This document shows, in pieces, positions 49,469 through 59,395 of a stretch of 64,000 nt of DNA. The DNA is from Lates calcarifer (taxonomy: Eukaryota; Chordata; Actinopteri; Centropomidae): positions 7,520,814 to 7,584,813 of the forward strand of contig NC_066833.1 of assembly GCF_001640805.2 (NCBI RefSeq). The letters run 5' to 3'. The notes beneath the pieces were generated by a model. That model made no database searches and had not been told where the DNA came from. It was given only the letters and a program-made list of their open reading frames with translations. How positions within the stretch are numbered: position 1 is the stretch's first letter; every line of letters begins with the position of its first letter. A program made the translations under genes and the position numbers.

Positions 49469-49660
49469 TTTCGACACAAATGTGTCCTCTCGCTTAGTCG
49501 ACAAAAAGATTTTCTGTTAAAAACGGCAGGGTATACAGAGTCGAATGTTTTGGTTTCATAAGAATGATTGAAGGTGGTTATATAGTAACTAATGGGCGGG
49601 CAGTCACGTGTGTGACCGCCGGAAGTAAATGTATAACTTTGTAGCGCCCCCGGTGGATAT
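49469..49660 (-). promoter_or_regulatory. Probable dhrs12 promoter
   Basis: About 115-170 bp upstream of the start codon lie gggcggg, an E-box (cacgtg) and an ETS-type ccggaagt core (49592-49627 together). The segment is G+C-rich relative to its flanks and TATA-less, as in housekeeping promoters. No experimental start site is known. Confidence 0.5.
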
Positions 49661-51030
49661 CTATGTTTATCACTGTCGACATATTGAAATATCTAGGCAG
49701 TAGTAGTAGCTAGCTTGGTGTGTAAATGAATATAAATTCAATTAAGCTCTTAAAGGCTTACAAAAACGGTTTGACAGAATGATTCTGTACTGCAAATCTC
49801 ATGTCATCCCCTGACTGCAGCTGAGTTTACCTGAAAACACTAGTAACTAAACACACTGTCTGCTTCTTCCCTCAGTACAGCTTCTTGCTTTCATGAATCT
49901 GCATCTGCACTTGTTGTATGCAATGTGGATTGATTGAAATTTCTTAAATTTCTATCAGTAAAATAAGTAAATTAGGCAACTTTGCTTGATTCTACAGTTT
50001 CAAGGATAAGTATACTCTTACTCTCTCAATCCAATAAGTATCTAATATTCTCATAGTACATCCTTACTTCTCACTGTACTCCTCCCTCTTGCATGCTATA
50101 CATTTTGGATGCCACCAAATCCAAAAAGATTGATTTTGACAAGAAAATCATATTTCCTGTTTGGTATAGACATCTGTCATTGGTAATTGATAAATGAGAG
50201 TAGTAGCAGGAACATTACATCACATTATTTATAAAGAGAAATCATGGAATTTATTAGGTTTAGGACAGGGTGTATTCATTTATGATGTATACTGTATGTG
50301 TTTTTGTACTTAACTGTCCTCTGCATGATAGGTATTACTGTGTTCCCTTGAGTGTGTTAATGTTATAAGGAAGGTTATTTTTGGTCTGTTTGACTGATAA
50401 GCTCCAATTTATATCATATACAGAAGGATGTATTAGCTGTAGATGATGAGAATGGGAGAGTGGACAAACTAGACATTGCAATATAACCCTTGCTAGAGAT
50501 TTTGATGCACCCATTTCCTGGTGTGGATCATTTATCAGTCATGTATTTGCACAGTTCTGTGCTGAAAATATATTTATTCTGTGCATACAATTGAATTTAT
50601 CAGCTTGTTGTTTTGTCTGAATACCTCTGTAAATAAAAGATTTCAGTTTTACATCTGCAAAAATTTACTAATGGGTTTGTGAAGGTTGGGTAGGATTCAA
50701 AATAAGTGAGGGTTAGTTCATATACCCCAAGTTTACACTACACCAATAATAAGCCTCAGCAGTCCGCGCTATAGACAAATTAAGTACCCTCCAAACAAAG
50801 AAATTTACTTAAGTTACTGTTCTTTGACTTAAGCTCGACAGGGATCCACTGTTCGAGGAAACACAATTCTATAAAGTTTGTAAGAAGGCTTTGGAAGATA
50901 CACAATTCTTTGGAATAACTCAGACTACTGAACCTCATATCAGCTTTGAATAATCTTTTTGTTCCCATAAATTCCACCGAAAGTACTCTGAACCACATAG
51001 GTAGCAGCACCCTCTGCTGTTGAACGATGC
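49661..51030. other. Featureless AT-rich intergenic DNA
   Basis: No conserved coding exon, RNA gene or clear transposon was recognised between the dhrs12 promoter and the 5S-like sequence. Confidence 0.4.
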
Positions 51031-51034
51031 GAAC

Positions 51035-51154
51035 AAAAAGCTTACAGCACCAGGCATTCCCAGGCAGTCTCTCTGCCAAGCGCTAACCAGGCCCGATCCT
51101 GCGTTGCCTCCGAGATCAGACGAGATCGGGCGTGTTCTGGGTGGTGTGGTAGGC
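51035..51154 (-). pseudogene. 5S rRNA-like sequence, diverged
   Basis: The minus strand reads GCCTAC then CACACCACCC, then ACACGCCCGATCTCGTCTGA, TCGGGCCTGGTTAGCGCTTG and GACTGCCTGGGAATGCCTGG, and ends TGCTGTAAGC followed by a T run. This aligns with vertebrate 5S rRNA throughout. By eye it lacks three bases near the 5' end and carries about a dozen substitutions, some in the internal control region. It may be a retroposed 5S pseudogene or the head of a 5S-derived SINE3-type element. A functional gene is less likely. Confidence 0.8.
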
Positions 51155-51560
51155 GACAACAAGTTATGAATAAAGGCTCTTTATACATGCTAAAATACCA
51201 CCGCCTGTTCCCTGAATTGCGTATTTGTGGTGACCATGAGACTTTCCTAAGCTGTTCAGATTCTACATTTGTGTTATTGTCAGAAAATCCCATTAAATCT
51301 ATATAACAAAGAATTGTCAGCGTGATCGCCCCTGTACCTGTATACCTCTCAAGATTAACCTTTAAGTTTACTTGATATGCCCATTGGCGAGAGTCGAGAT
51401 TGTGTCGCTTTATTAAACTAAATCGTCATTGTGTGGTACAGGCACGTCCTTACTTACATGGGCTTATAAAGCACTATAAAAGGGAGAATCAAAACAAAAC
51501 CGTTGTAGACATCAATGAGCAGCAGTCAAACAGCTTTCTAGGCCAGCTCTAGACAGCATT

Positions 51561-51670
51561 GTCAGGATGGCCGAGCGGTCTAAGGCGCCAGACTCAAGGT
51601 GACAAACCTTCCGATATGCGGGACTTCTGGTCTCCGAATGGAGGCGTGGGTTCGAATCCCACTTCTGACA
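51561..51670 (+). tRNA. tRNA-Leu (CAA), intron-containing
   Basis: A complete cloverleaf is readable. The 5' acceptor GTCAGGA pairs with TTCTGAC plus discriminator A. The anticodon stem CCAGA/TCTGG flanks anticodon CAA at 51595-51597. The variable arm is long, as in leucine tRNAs, and the T arm and B box lie in GGGTTCGAATCCC (51648-51660). An intron of about 26 bases (about 51599-51624) follows position 37, as in vertebrate tRNA-Leu(CAA) genes. A T run at about 51674-51679 is a pol III terminator. All conserved positions look intact, so it is probably functional. Confidence 0.96.
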
Positions 51671-51679
51671 ATAGTTTTT

Positions 51680-52330
51680 CTTCTCTTTGGTTGGTATGCA
51701 AGATATTAAAGGCTGGTTTAAAACAGTGCCCACCACCATTGGATGTTTCCATATTTTATTTTTTCTCAGCACAATGAATCACAATAAAAACTTCCACATG
51801 AAGTCCCATTTGTAAAGGTTTTATCAGCTGAATTTAACAACTTTATTGATGGTTAATAAATAATTTACAGAAACTTTACAGACTAGTTATATGGCAGTAA
51901 TAACAGCAGCCTATGGGTTGTCCTCCACCAGCATAACACTTCAGATTCATTATGAAGTTCCCTGCAAAATACTTGAATGAAAATGAAAATTGTATAGTGT
52001 TCTTTTATTTCTGCATAGAAACAACGTTTGCTTCACCTGAGAACAAGGAAGTCCATTTATGGTCAGAACATTATCACGTCTACACAGGAAAAAAAGGATA
52101 AACAAAACAGGAAGACACTGCAGGGTGCAGGTGATTTTCTTTCATATTAGTCTTTTTTTCTTTCTTAAAAACCAGGTCAGAGGGAAGAAGGTGAAGACAC
52201 ATGGAAGAAGGAGTCAAACATAACAGACTACAGGGAGGAGATGGACATAAGTGAAGATAGACAGCTGAAACGAAGGGAAAGGAGAAGATGAAGGTAAAGA
52301 AATATATGTATGGCTGCTACTCTGCTGTTT
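51680..52330. other. Intergenic DNA, no gene seen
   Basis: AT-rich sequence between the tRNA terminator and the Tx1-like LINE remnant. Nothing specific was recognised. Confidence 0.4.
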
Positions 52331-53214
52331 CTTCTTTTAGTGTGTTTCATGTGTTCTATGATGAACATATCTTCAATTAATTGTAATGGACTGAGAGAAA
52401 AGCAGAACAAGTGTAGCCTTAAATATTGACATACTGTGCTTATAAAAGATACAGTGGACACAGTGGACTAATGATAACATGGACAAAATGAAAGAGATAT
52501 GGAAAGGTGATATTTTTGTAAATCATGGAAGTCAGAGAGCATGTAGTGTGGCACTTCTATTAATAGAGGGAACTGTTGAAAATACAAAGCAAGTGAATGG
52601 TAAAGGGAGATTACTTATTATTGAATTTGAGTATGTTAGTAAAAAATAGAAAGAAATAATAAGCATTCACATTTCAGAATGTGTTAACAGTGCGATTCAT
52701 CAATATGCTGATATATATGACAACTTTCACAGTAAGAAACATGGGCAGCATAAAAAGAATCATGAAATAAGTGTATGGGAACACATCTGGAGCTAAAGTA
52801 AACATTGAAAAATCTGAGTTGATGTGTGTGGGTGACATAAACATAGCAAAATGTGATATCCCTCTTAAAGTGACAACGGGTTTCATTAAAATCTTTGGGG
52901 TAAATATAGGAGTGAAAACAAAGGAAGCTAGAGATGCTACTTGGTCAGGTATTCTGAATAAAATAAAACAATCATTAAAATTTTGGAAAATGAGACAGTT
53001 AAGATTAAGAGGTAAAGTAATAGTTGTGAATTCTTTATCATTGTTTAAATTTAATTATGTTATAGGAGCAATTGCTCTGCTGGACTAGGTATTGAATGAA
53101 GTAAGAGATGCTGTAACTAATTTCCTGTGGGGTGGGAAAGGAGTCAAAATATCAATGAGGACTATGATAGCTGGGTATGAAAAGAGAGGATTGAAGTTGG
53201 TGGAAAAGCAATGA

Positions 53215-53725
53215 GATATCTGTGATCTTGTTCTTTTGGTCACTACCCAGATCTCATGACCATAGGTAATGGTTAGAATGTAGATCGACTGATAAAATTG
53301 AGAGCTTTGTCTTCCAGCTCAGCTCCATTTTCACCACAATGGTCCAGTACAGCGACTGCATCATTGAAGACCTCCCGGACAGGGGCCTCTGCTAGACATT
53401 CCCAGCGCAGCCTCACTACTCGCTTGGGTTTGCCAGGTCTGTCTGGCAGCCTTCCCGGCATCTGATCCAACTCACCACCAGGTGGTGATCAGTTGACTGC
53501 TCCTCTCTTCACCTGAGTGTCTTAAAATGTATGTTCACAGATCTGATGATACAACCACAAAGTTGATCATTGATCTTTGGCCTAAGGTGTTCTCATACCA
53601 CGTACACTTATGAATGACCTTATGCTCGAACATGGTGTTAGTTACAGCTGTGACTAGCACAAAAGTCCAATAACAAAGCACTGCTGAGGTTCAGATCAGG
53701 GAGGTTGTTCCACCCAATCACACAT
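53215..53725 (-). pseudogene. RTE/Rex3-like LINE fragment, internally deleted
   Basis: The minus strand first gives endonuclease C-terminal sequence (LLDFCASHS, then STDHHLVVSWIR-like, then GRLPDRPGKPKRVVRLRWEC). It then passes directly to reverse-transcriptase C-terminal sequence (AELEDKALNF-type region; in the other frame SWKTKLSI, YRSIY and THGHEIW-like). The body between them is missing. It sits inside the Tx1-like LINE. Confidence 0.65.
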
Positions 53726-53726
53726 C

Positions 53727-54172
53727 TATAATGGACAACCCCTCCCACCCCCTGCATGAGAATGTGGGTGACCTGAGCAGCTCTTTCAGCAAAAGACTGC
53801 TGCATCTGTGGTGCAAGAAGGAGCGCTACCACAGGTCATTTATTCCAACAGCCATCAGACTGTACAACACCAATCTGATTCAACAATAAACCTGCACTCT
53901 GGACTCCACTTTCTGGTCACTGTTTCCTTTTGGCATATACTTTCATCTACCTCACTGATTATCACAATTTTTCTGTGAATACACACTGCACATTTATGTT
54001 TATTACAGAGTTTTTTATGCTGCTCTTCTGCACTTTATTTTTTTATCCTTCTCTGCCTCTTTTATATTATATTTTCAATCTTTTGTCTATTATTTACTCT
54101 TGTTTTGTCCTTGCTGCTTTAACGAGTAAATTTCCCACAAGTGGGATGAATAAAGTTTATCTTATCTTATCT
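53727..54172 (+). mobile_element. Rex1-like LINE 3' end
   Basis: The plus strand encodes DNPSHPLHENVGDLSSSFSK then HRSFIPTAIRLYN, the C-terminus of the Rex1-type reverse transcriptase. A 3' UTR follows, ending cacaagtgggatgaataaag then tttatcttatcttatct, the characteristic tail. It is 5' truncated, as is usual for retrotransposed LINE copies, and lies within the Tx1-like remnant. Confidence 0.75.
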
Positions 54173-54648
54173 TTTTTTGGTATGTGTGAAAAGAGGAAGG
54201 AAGTAAATATGAATGTGATAAATTTTGTTTTTAGTCTTGCCAGGTACACAGTATGGACAAGAAGAAATCTGGCACATTTTGAAGGGGAGAGAGCAGATGT
54301 TTGGGTTATTTTTGAGTCATTGTTGAGGAGAGATGTTTATTTGATGTTTAAATATTTGAGTAAGGATTTGTTGGAATGGAATGGACGTGGGCTCATTTAT
54401 ATAGATGACAGGGGAGAGTTTTGACTTAAATTCTAATGTGTTTGGGTGGGAAGATGTAATGACTATCTATTATTTTGTGTTACATTTTGTTATGTAATTA
54501 TATACCAATATACGATTATGAACATAGTGCCCCCTAAAGTGCCCACAAAAAGACAATTTTTTAATTTTGATATACTTCTCCTACAGGGGTTTACCAGATC
54601 CACCTCAATGTGGTCAGGAAAGCCCTAAGACCTTCATGATGCCTTAGT

Positions 54649-55505
54649 GTGAAAATTGTGAGGTTTCCCTGTAGCAGTGCAGCAGATTTGATGCTTCTTC
54701 GTGGAGTGGTAACTCAGATATACAATGTCCTGTCTGACTCAAACTTGAGATGTTTTATTAGAGTCCCATGCTGGATCATTATCCTTAGGGACATTAACAT
54801 TTGGATGACAAGCAACTTTTTACTATTGAACTCAGACAAAACCAAAGTTATTGTACTTGGTCCCAAACACCTCAGAAATAAATTTTCTAATGACGTAGTT
54901 ACATTGGCACTGTTCTGGCCTCCAGCTCCACTGTAAAGAATCTTGGAATTATCTTCGAACAGGATGTCCACACATAAAACAAACTTCTAAGACTGCCTTC
55001 TTTCACCCGCGTAATATTGTCAAAATTCGACATTTTCTGTCTCAAAAGGATGCAGAAAAACTAGTCCATGCATTTATTACTTCCAGGCTGGACTACTGTA
55101 ATTCATTATTATCAGGCTGCCCCAACAAGTCTCTAAGACTCTTCAGTTTATCCAAAATGCAGCAGCACAATTACTGACAGGAACTAGAAAAAGAGGCCAG
55201 ATTTCTCTTGTGTTAGCTTCTCTACATTGGCTCCTGGTCAAATCCAGGATAGAATTTAAAATCCTCCTCCTCACCTACAAAGCCCTTAATGGTCAGGCAC
55301 CATCATACCTCAAAGATCTCATAGTCCCCTACAATCCCACTAGGACACTGCGCTCCCAGAATGCTGGTTTACTGATGGTTCCCAGAGTTTCCAGGAGTAG
55401 AATGAGAGGCAGAGCCTTCAGTTATCGGGCTCCTCCACTGTGGAACTTTCTCCCAGTTCGGTTCAGGCTTGAACCATCCCTTATTTATGCTACAATAGGC
55501 TAGAC
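54649..55505 (+). pseudogene. L2-type LINE reverse transcriptase 3' part
   Basis: Readable pieces include WMTSNFLLLNSDKTKVIVLG, then LDYCNSLLSGCPNKS-like, IQNAAAQLLTGTRKRGQISL, LASLHWLLVKSRIEFKILLL and TYKALNGQAPSYLKDLIVPY, then RAFSYRAPPLWNFLP. This is the diagnostic C-terminal part of fish L2/Maui reverse transcriptases. Frameshifts are present. The repeat flanks (agtgccccctaaagtgccc at about 54526 and gtcaataggtggcagtatgg at about 55672) suggest it inserted into an older repeat. Confidence 0.85.
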
Positions 55506-56485
55506 TGCTGGGAGATTTCCCATGACACGCTGAGCTTCTCTCTCTCTCTCTCCATCACTATGGATTCATATCCCATATTATATGTTACTAACTCGATATC
55601 TTCCCTTTCCCGTAGTATTGTGCTCTTTCATCTCTCTAATTTCTCTAACCTCATTGTTAAGCTTAGACATGGTCAATAGGTGGCAGTATGGTTCCATGGC
55701 AAATATTTGAATTGTTCAGATTTTCACCAAATTACCTGTAATAAAATAGTTTGCTTTACAAAATGGTCAGACAATGATTTCAATTTTAAAAGCTGAGGAG
55801 AAATGTTTACTGTTTAAAAAAGGGTCAGAAATGTGTCATATTGTGGGCAGAAAAAAGGAGACAGGACAAAGGAAACACCACTATTGTTAGATGAGCTCCA
55901 TACTATTATCTGGAACTACATTATTCCAGGAAATTTCCTTACAGACTTTTATATATAGTCTATGTTTATAGCTGATAGCTAGCTAATGTTAATTAACATC
56001 ACTGACAACCCGCTGTAACTTAGCAATAACATGGTTTAAATGTTGCCAGAATCAATAAACCCTCGGCTCTCTGGTCTATAGTCTGGTGAGATCATATGTC
56101 ACTCTGTCTGTTTATCTCAGTCCCTCTGACATTTGATAAAAGTAGAGTAACTCACAACTCCTTTGCTCGAAAATCCATGGACATGTTTTACATGGATATA
56201 TGGATTTTATTCTCTTATCTACTATTCAAATATTCCACTACTTCTGTTAAGCAAAGACTTTGTGAAAGCAAAGATTAAAAAAAAATCAAAAATCTTGGGT
56301 CAAATTCTGTTTTTGCACGTTGCAAACAGGAGCTTCAGGACAGAAAAAGCTCAGACTGTTCCAAACATTTTGATATAAAACACTTGGGTATTCTGTTCCT
56401 GTAAAAGGAGAATTAAATAAACTCTGTAAAGATCAAGAAAATACCCAAAGACTTCCTGAGCAGGGGACAGTTAGCTCTCTCTCAC
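55506..56485. other. Intergenic DNA, no gene seen
   Basis: AT-rich sequence with no conserved exon recognised. The expected next exon of rnf123 (downstream of 56486 on the minus strand) was looked for and not found. Confidence 0.4.
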
Positions 56486-56876
56486 CTGGCAGCTTCTCCA
56501 TGCTGTTTGTATGGCTGAAGTAGTTCTTGAGGGCACTGTAAGCATTCATGGTGACGTTGAGGTAGAACTCTGGAGTGAAGGTGAACAGGGAACCCGTGTT
56601 GTCGGCGTGTTTGATGGTCCGAATACAGATACACAGCAGCCAGTACACATCCAACATCTGACTAATGCTAATAAGCAGTTTACAGCAGCTTAGCCAATTA
56701 TCTTCAGCTGAACACCAACACAGGTAGAGACGTTCACCTCATCAGCTCTGTCTTTATACGACAAGAAACAGACTGAAGCTGCACAGAGAAACAAATTCCT
56801 GACAAACACTTACCTGGGCAGAATATCGAGCGATCCTCTCCTCCATGACCTTCACAGCTATAGCGTACTCATGGAC
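56486..56876 (-). pseudogene. Two-exon fragment of an rnf123-like gene
   Basis: A 172-base exon (56657-56486) encodes [20 protein letters not shown] then [20 protein letters not shown], ending NSMEKLPG. It closely resembles the corresponding segment of RNF123 (KPC1), an E3 ubiquitin ligase of the cytoplasm. A preceding piece (56876-56814) encodes VHEYAIAVKVMEERIARYSA Q with a good GTAAGT donor, matching the VNEYAMAL region just upstream in RNF123. About 38 residues that normally join the two are absent from the short intron. The upstream piece lacks an acceptor, and no other RNF123 exon (SPRY, RING) is present in the window. The reading frame is open in both pieces. Probably a duplicated, truncated copy. 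It could also be part of a rearranged gene. Confidence 0.65.
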
Positions 56877-57574
56877 GTGAAACCATCACCATCTGTCATA
56901 AAGAGCAGCTCTGTCAGTCCAACATCTACAGTCTGTAGTTCACCCTGAGGTCCAGGAGAGGGTGTTCTGAAAAGTAATCTACACTTAACCTGTCCACGTC
57001 CTGCTGACCAATCAGATGGAGGAGGACAGCAGCAGTCTTTGAACACTGGGGGTGTTTTCTTCATGTGATTAATTGTCACCTCAATATATTTTTTAAAACT
57101 GTTGTATTTGTCTCAAGTACGCTCACACAGAGCACCAATATTACGCAGAGAAAAACCTGTGTAATTTTTATCCAGAAGGAAGTCGATTTTTCTGAGTTTT
57201 CTGTTGAAAACATCAACCAATTGCAGACTATTAGAGGCTGATGTGGGTCAAAGGATCCTGGTACTCGGTCCTCTGTCTCCTCAGACCTGGATCTCACTCT
57301 GTAAAGTTATGATTTGCTTCTATACAAGCAAATTGTAGAGAGAAAACCAACCTGTCACTGTAAGAAGAGTTTTTAAAATCCAACACACTGACAGAGTCAT
57401 AGCTGAGAGAGGTTTTCATCTGTTCATACATCCACCTGACAACACAGAGCAGGATCTCCACATCAACAGCTGGTGTGATGGAGCTGTGAAGGATGGAGAC
57501 TCTAAGCAATCATTGTGTTGTTGAACTTTTAATTAGAAAAGAGACACGGCAATAAGAGAAGTTGAGAGGTCAGA

Positions 57575-57815
57575 GCTGAGAGGAAGAATAATCTGTGTTT
57601 CAGCAGCTGAACAGAAACTGGAAGGATTAGGAGGAGATGAGGAGGGAAATAAAGGGGATGAAACAATCATAGGAGAAGAGGCAGCAGAAAGAGGAGGAAT
57701 AATCTGTGTTTCAGCAGCTGAACAGAAACTGGAAGGATTAGGAGGAGATGAGGAGGGAAATAAAGGGGATGAAACAATCATAGGAGAAGAGGCAGCAGAA
57801 AGAGGAGGAGGAAAA
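57575..57815. repeat. Tandem duplication, ~118-bp period
   Basis: The segment starting ggaataatctgtgtttcagc and running through ggagatgaggagggaaataa to gcagcagaaagaggagg occurs twice in direct succession, nearly identical. The reverse strand is open and would encode a Ser/Pro-rich repeat, but no family is recognised. Confidence 0.85.
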
Positions 57816-58344
57816 CATTCTGTTAAATAACCAGGGTTCATTTATCTGAAACAGAGTTCTTTATATTTAAGAAAAGGTTTAGCTATCAGATAGACCTTCA
57901 CATTAACAGACAAACAGCTGCAGTCAGGAACGAACTGTGATTTAAACCAGTGAAATAAAGACAATAAACCAGCGTACTGAGATCCTTCAGTCTTCAGCTT
58001 ACAGACCAGCTGGGGCTGGTTATTATCCAGGTCAGGTTTATGAAGGTGGACTTGTTCTTCTGTGTTTTCAAACTTTAAAACCAACAACAAGCAACAAGCT
58101 AATATATGACTAATATATATAGTAAACAGTATAGTGTTTCATTGTTTTGAAAAAATACTGACAATAATCTATTGATCTATTCTAAGCTTCCTCATTCGTG
58201 ATCAGCAACAATCACTGTCTCTGACTCCTTCTGAACCATCATCGCATCATTAAATGTCAGAAAAACAGAAGAAGACAAACTGAACATGAAACAGAAAACA
58301 GCAGACAGATTCACTCTAATGTCCGGGACACTCCTGTCAGTGGT

Positions 58345-59395
58345 TCAGTCCTGACAATACAGCTACAAACCAAACAACCAATGATAATACAGCTACAAAC
58401 CAACCAACCAATAAGAAAACAGCTCCAAACCAACCAAGCACTGAGAATACAGAAACAAACAAACCAACCAATGAGAATAGAGCTGCAAACAAACCAGCCA
58501 ATGAGACCACAGCTGCAAACAAACCAAACAATGAGAATACAGTTAAAAAAACCAGCCAAACAAAGAGAGCACAACTACAAACCAAAGAAACTATGAGAAT
58601 ACAGCTACAGGCAAAGCAACCAATTAGAATACAGCAAAGCAACCAATGAGAATACAGCTACAGGCAAAGCAACCAATGAGAATACAGCTAGAAACAAAAC
58701 AAACAATGAGAGCACAGCTACAATACAAGCAAAAAAAACCCAAAAAACAATGAGAATAGACATACAGGCAAACTAATCAATGAGAATACAGGTAGAAATG
58801 AAACAACCAATGAGAATTCAGCTACAAATCTAAAAACCAACCATAGAAAATACAGCTACAAACCAACTACCCAATAAGAAAAAAGCAAGAAACCAATGAG
58901 AGCAAAGCTACAAACCCCTCACCCCAAAAAAACAACCCAACCAAAGAAAATACAGCTAGAAACATACCAACCAATGAGAATATGACAAGAAACTAATCAA
59001 GCAATGTGAGCACAGCTCCAGACAACCAACCAATAACAATACAACTAGAAAAAGAAACTACCAATAAGAATAGAGCTACAAACCAACCAAGCAACCAACC
59101 AGTAACTGTACAGCTACGAACCAGTAAACCAATGAGAATACAGCTACAAACAAACCAACCGATGAAAGCACAGCTACAAGCAAACCAATCAATGAGAACA
59201 AAGATATCAACCAACCAACCAATGAGAGCACAGCTAGAAACCAACAACCAATTAGAAAAGAGGTGCAAATAACCCAACCAATGACAACACAGCTACAAAG
59301 AAACCAACCAATGAGAATACAGCTACAAGCCAACCAACCAATAAGAAAACAACTACGAAGCAACCAACCAATGAGAGCGCAGCTACAAACCAACC
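58345..59395. repeat. ~31-bp minisatellite, left block
   Basis: More than thirty degenerate copies of a unit of the form caaccaaccaatgagaatac then agctacaaac. Units vary by substitution and short indels (agaatac versus agagcac, ccaacca runs of differing length). The unit has no stop in several frames, which creates long spurious open frames. The array is resumed at 61120 on the far side of a LINE. Confidence 0.9.

Larger units (their letters stand above)
52370..54440 (+). pseudogene. Tx1/L1-like LINE ORF2 remnant, interrupted
   Basis: Endonuclease-like pieces come first (NCNGLREKQNKCSLK-like, then DKMKEIWKGDIFVNHGSQRA). Reverse transcriptase pieces follow (YGNTSGAKVNIEKSELMCVG, FGVNIGVKTKEARDATWSGI, LRLRGKVIVVNSLSLFKFNY). 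A C-terminal piece (FSLARYTVWTRRNLAHFEGE) resumes at about 54180 after an interruption at 53215-54172. This is the order of domains in fish Tx1-type LINEs. Large deletions and stops show it is dead. Confidence 0.75.

Noticed and set aside
53273..53470. 65-codon minus-strand frame as a host gene ('craniofacial development protein 2-like')
   Set aside because: This annotation name is often given to RTE-type LINE endonucleases in fish; the context is nested LINE fragments.
57533..57841. 102-codon Ser/Pro-rich minus-strand frame
   Set aside because: Its repeats arise from the tandem DNA duplication at 57575-57815, and no family resemblance is seen.
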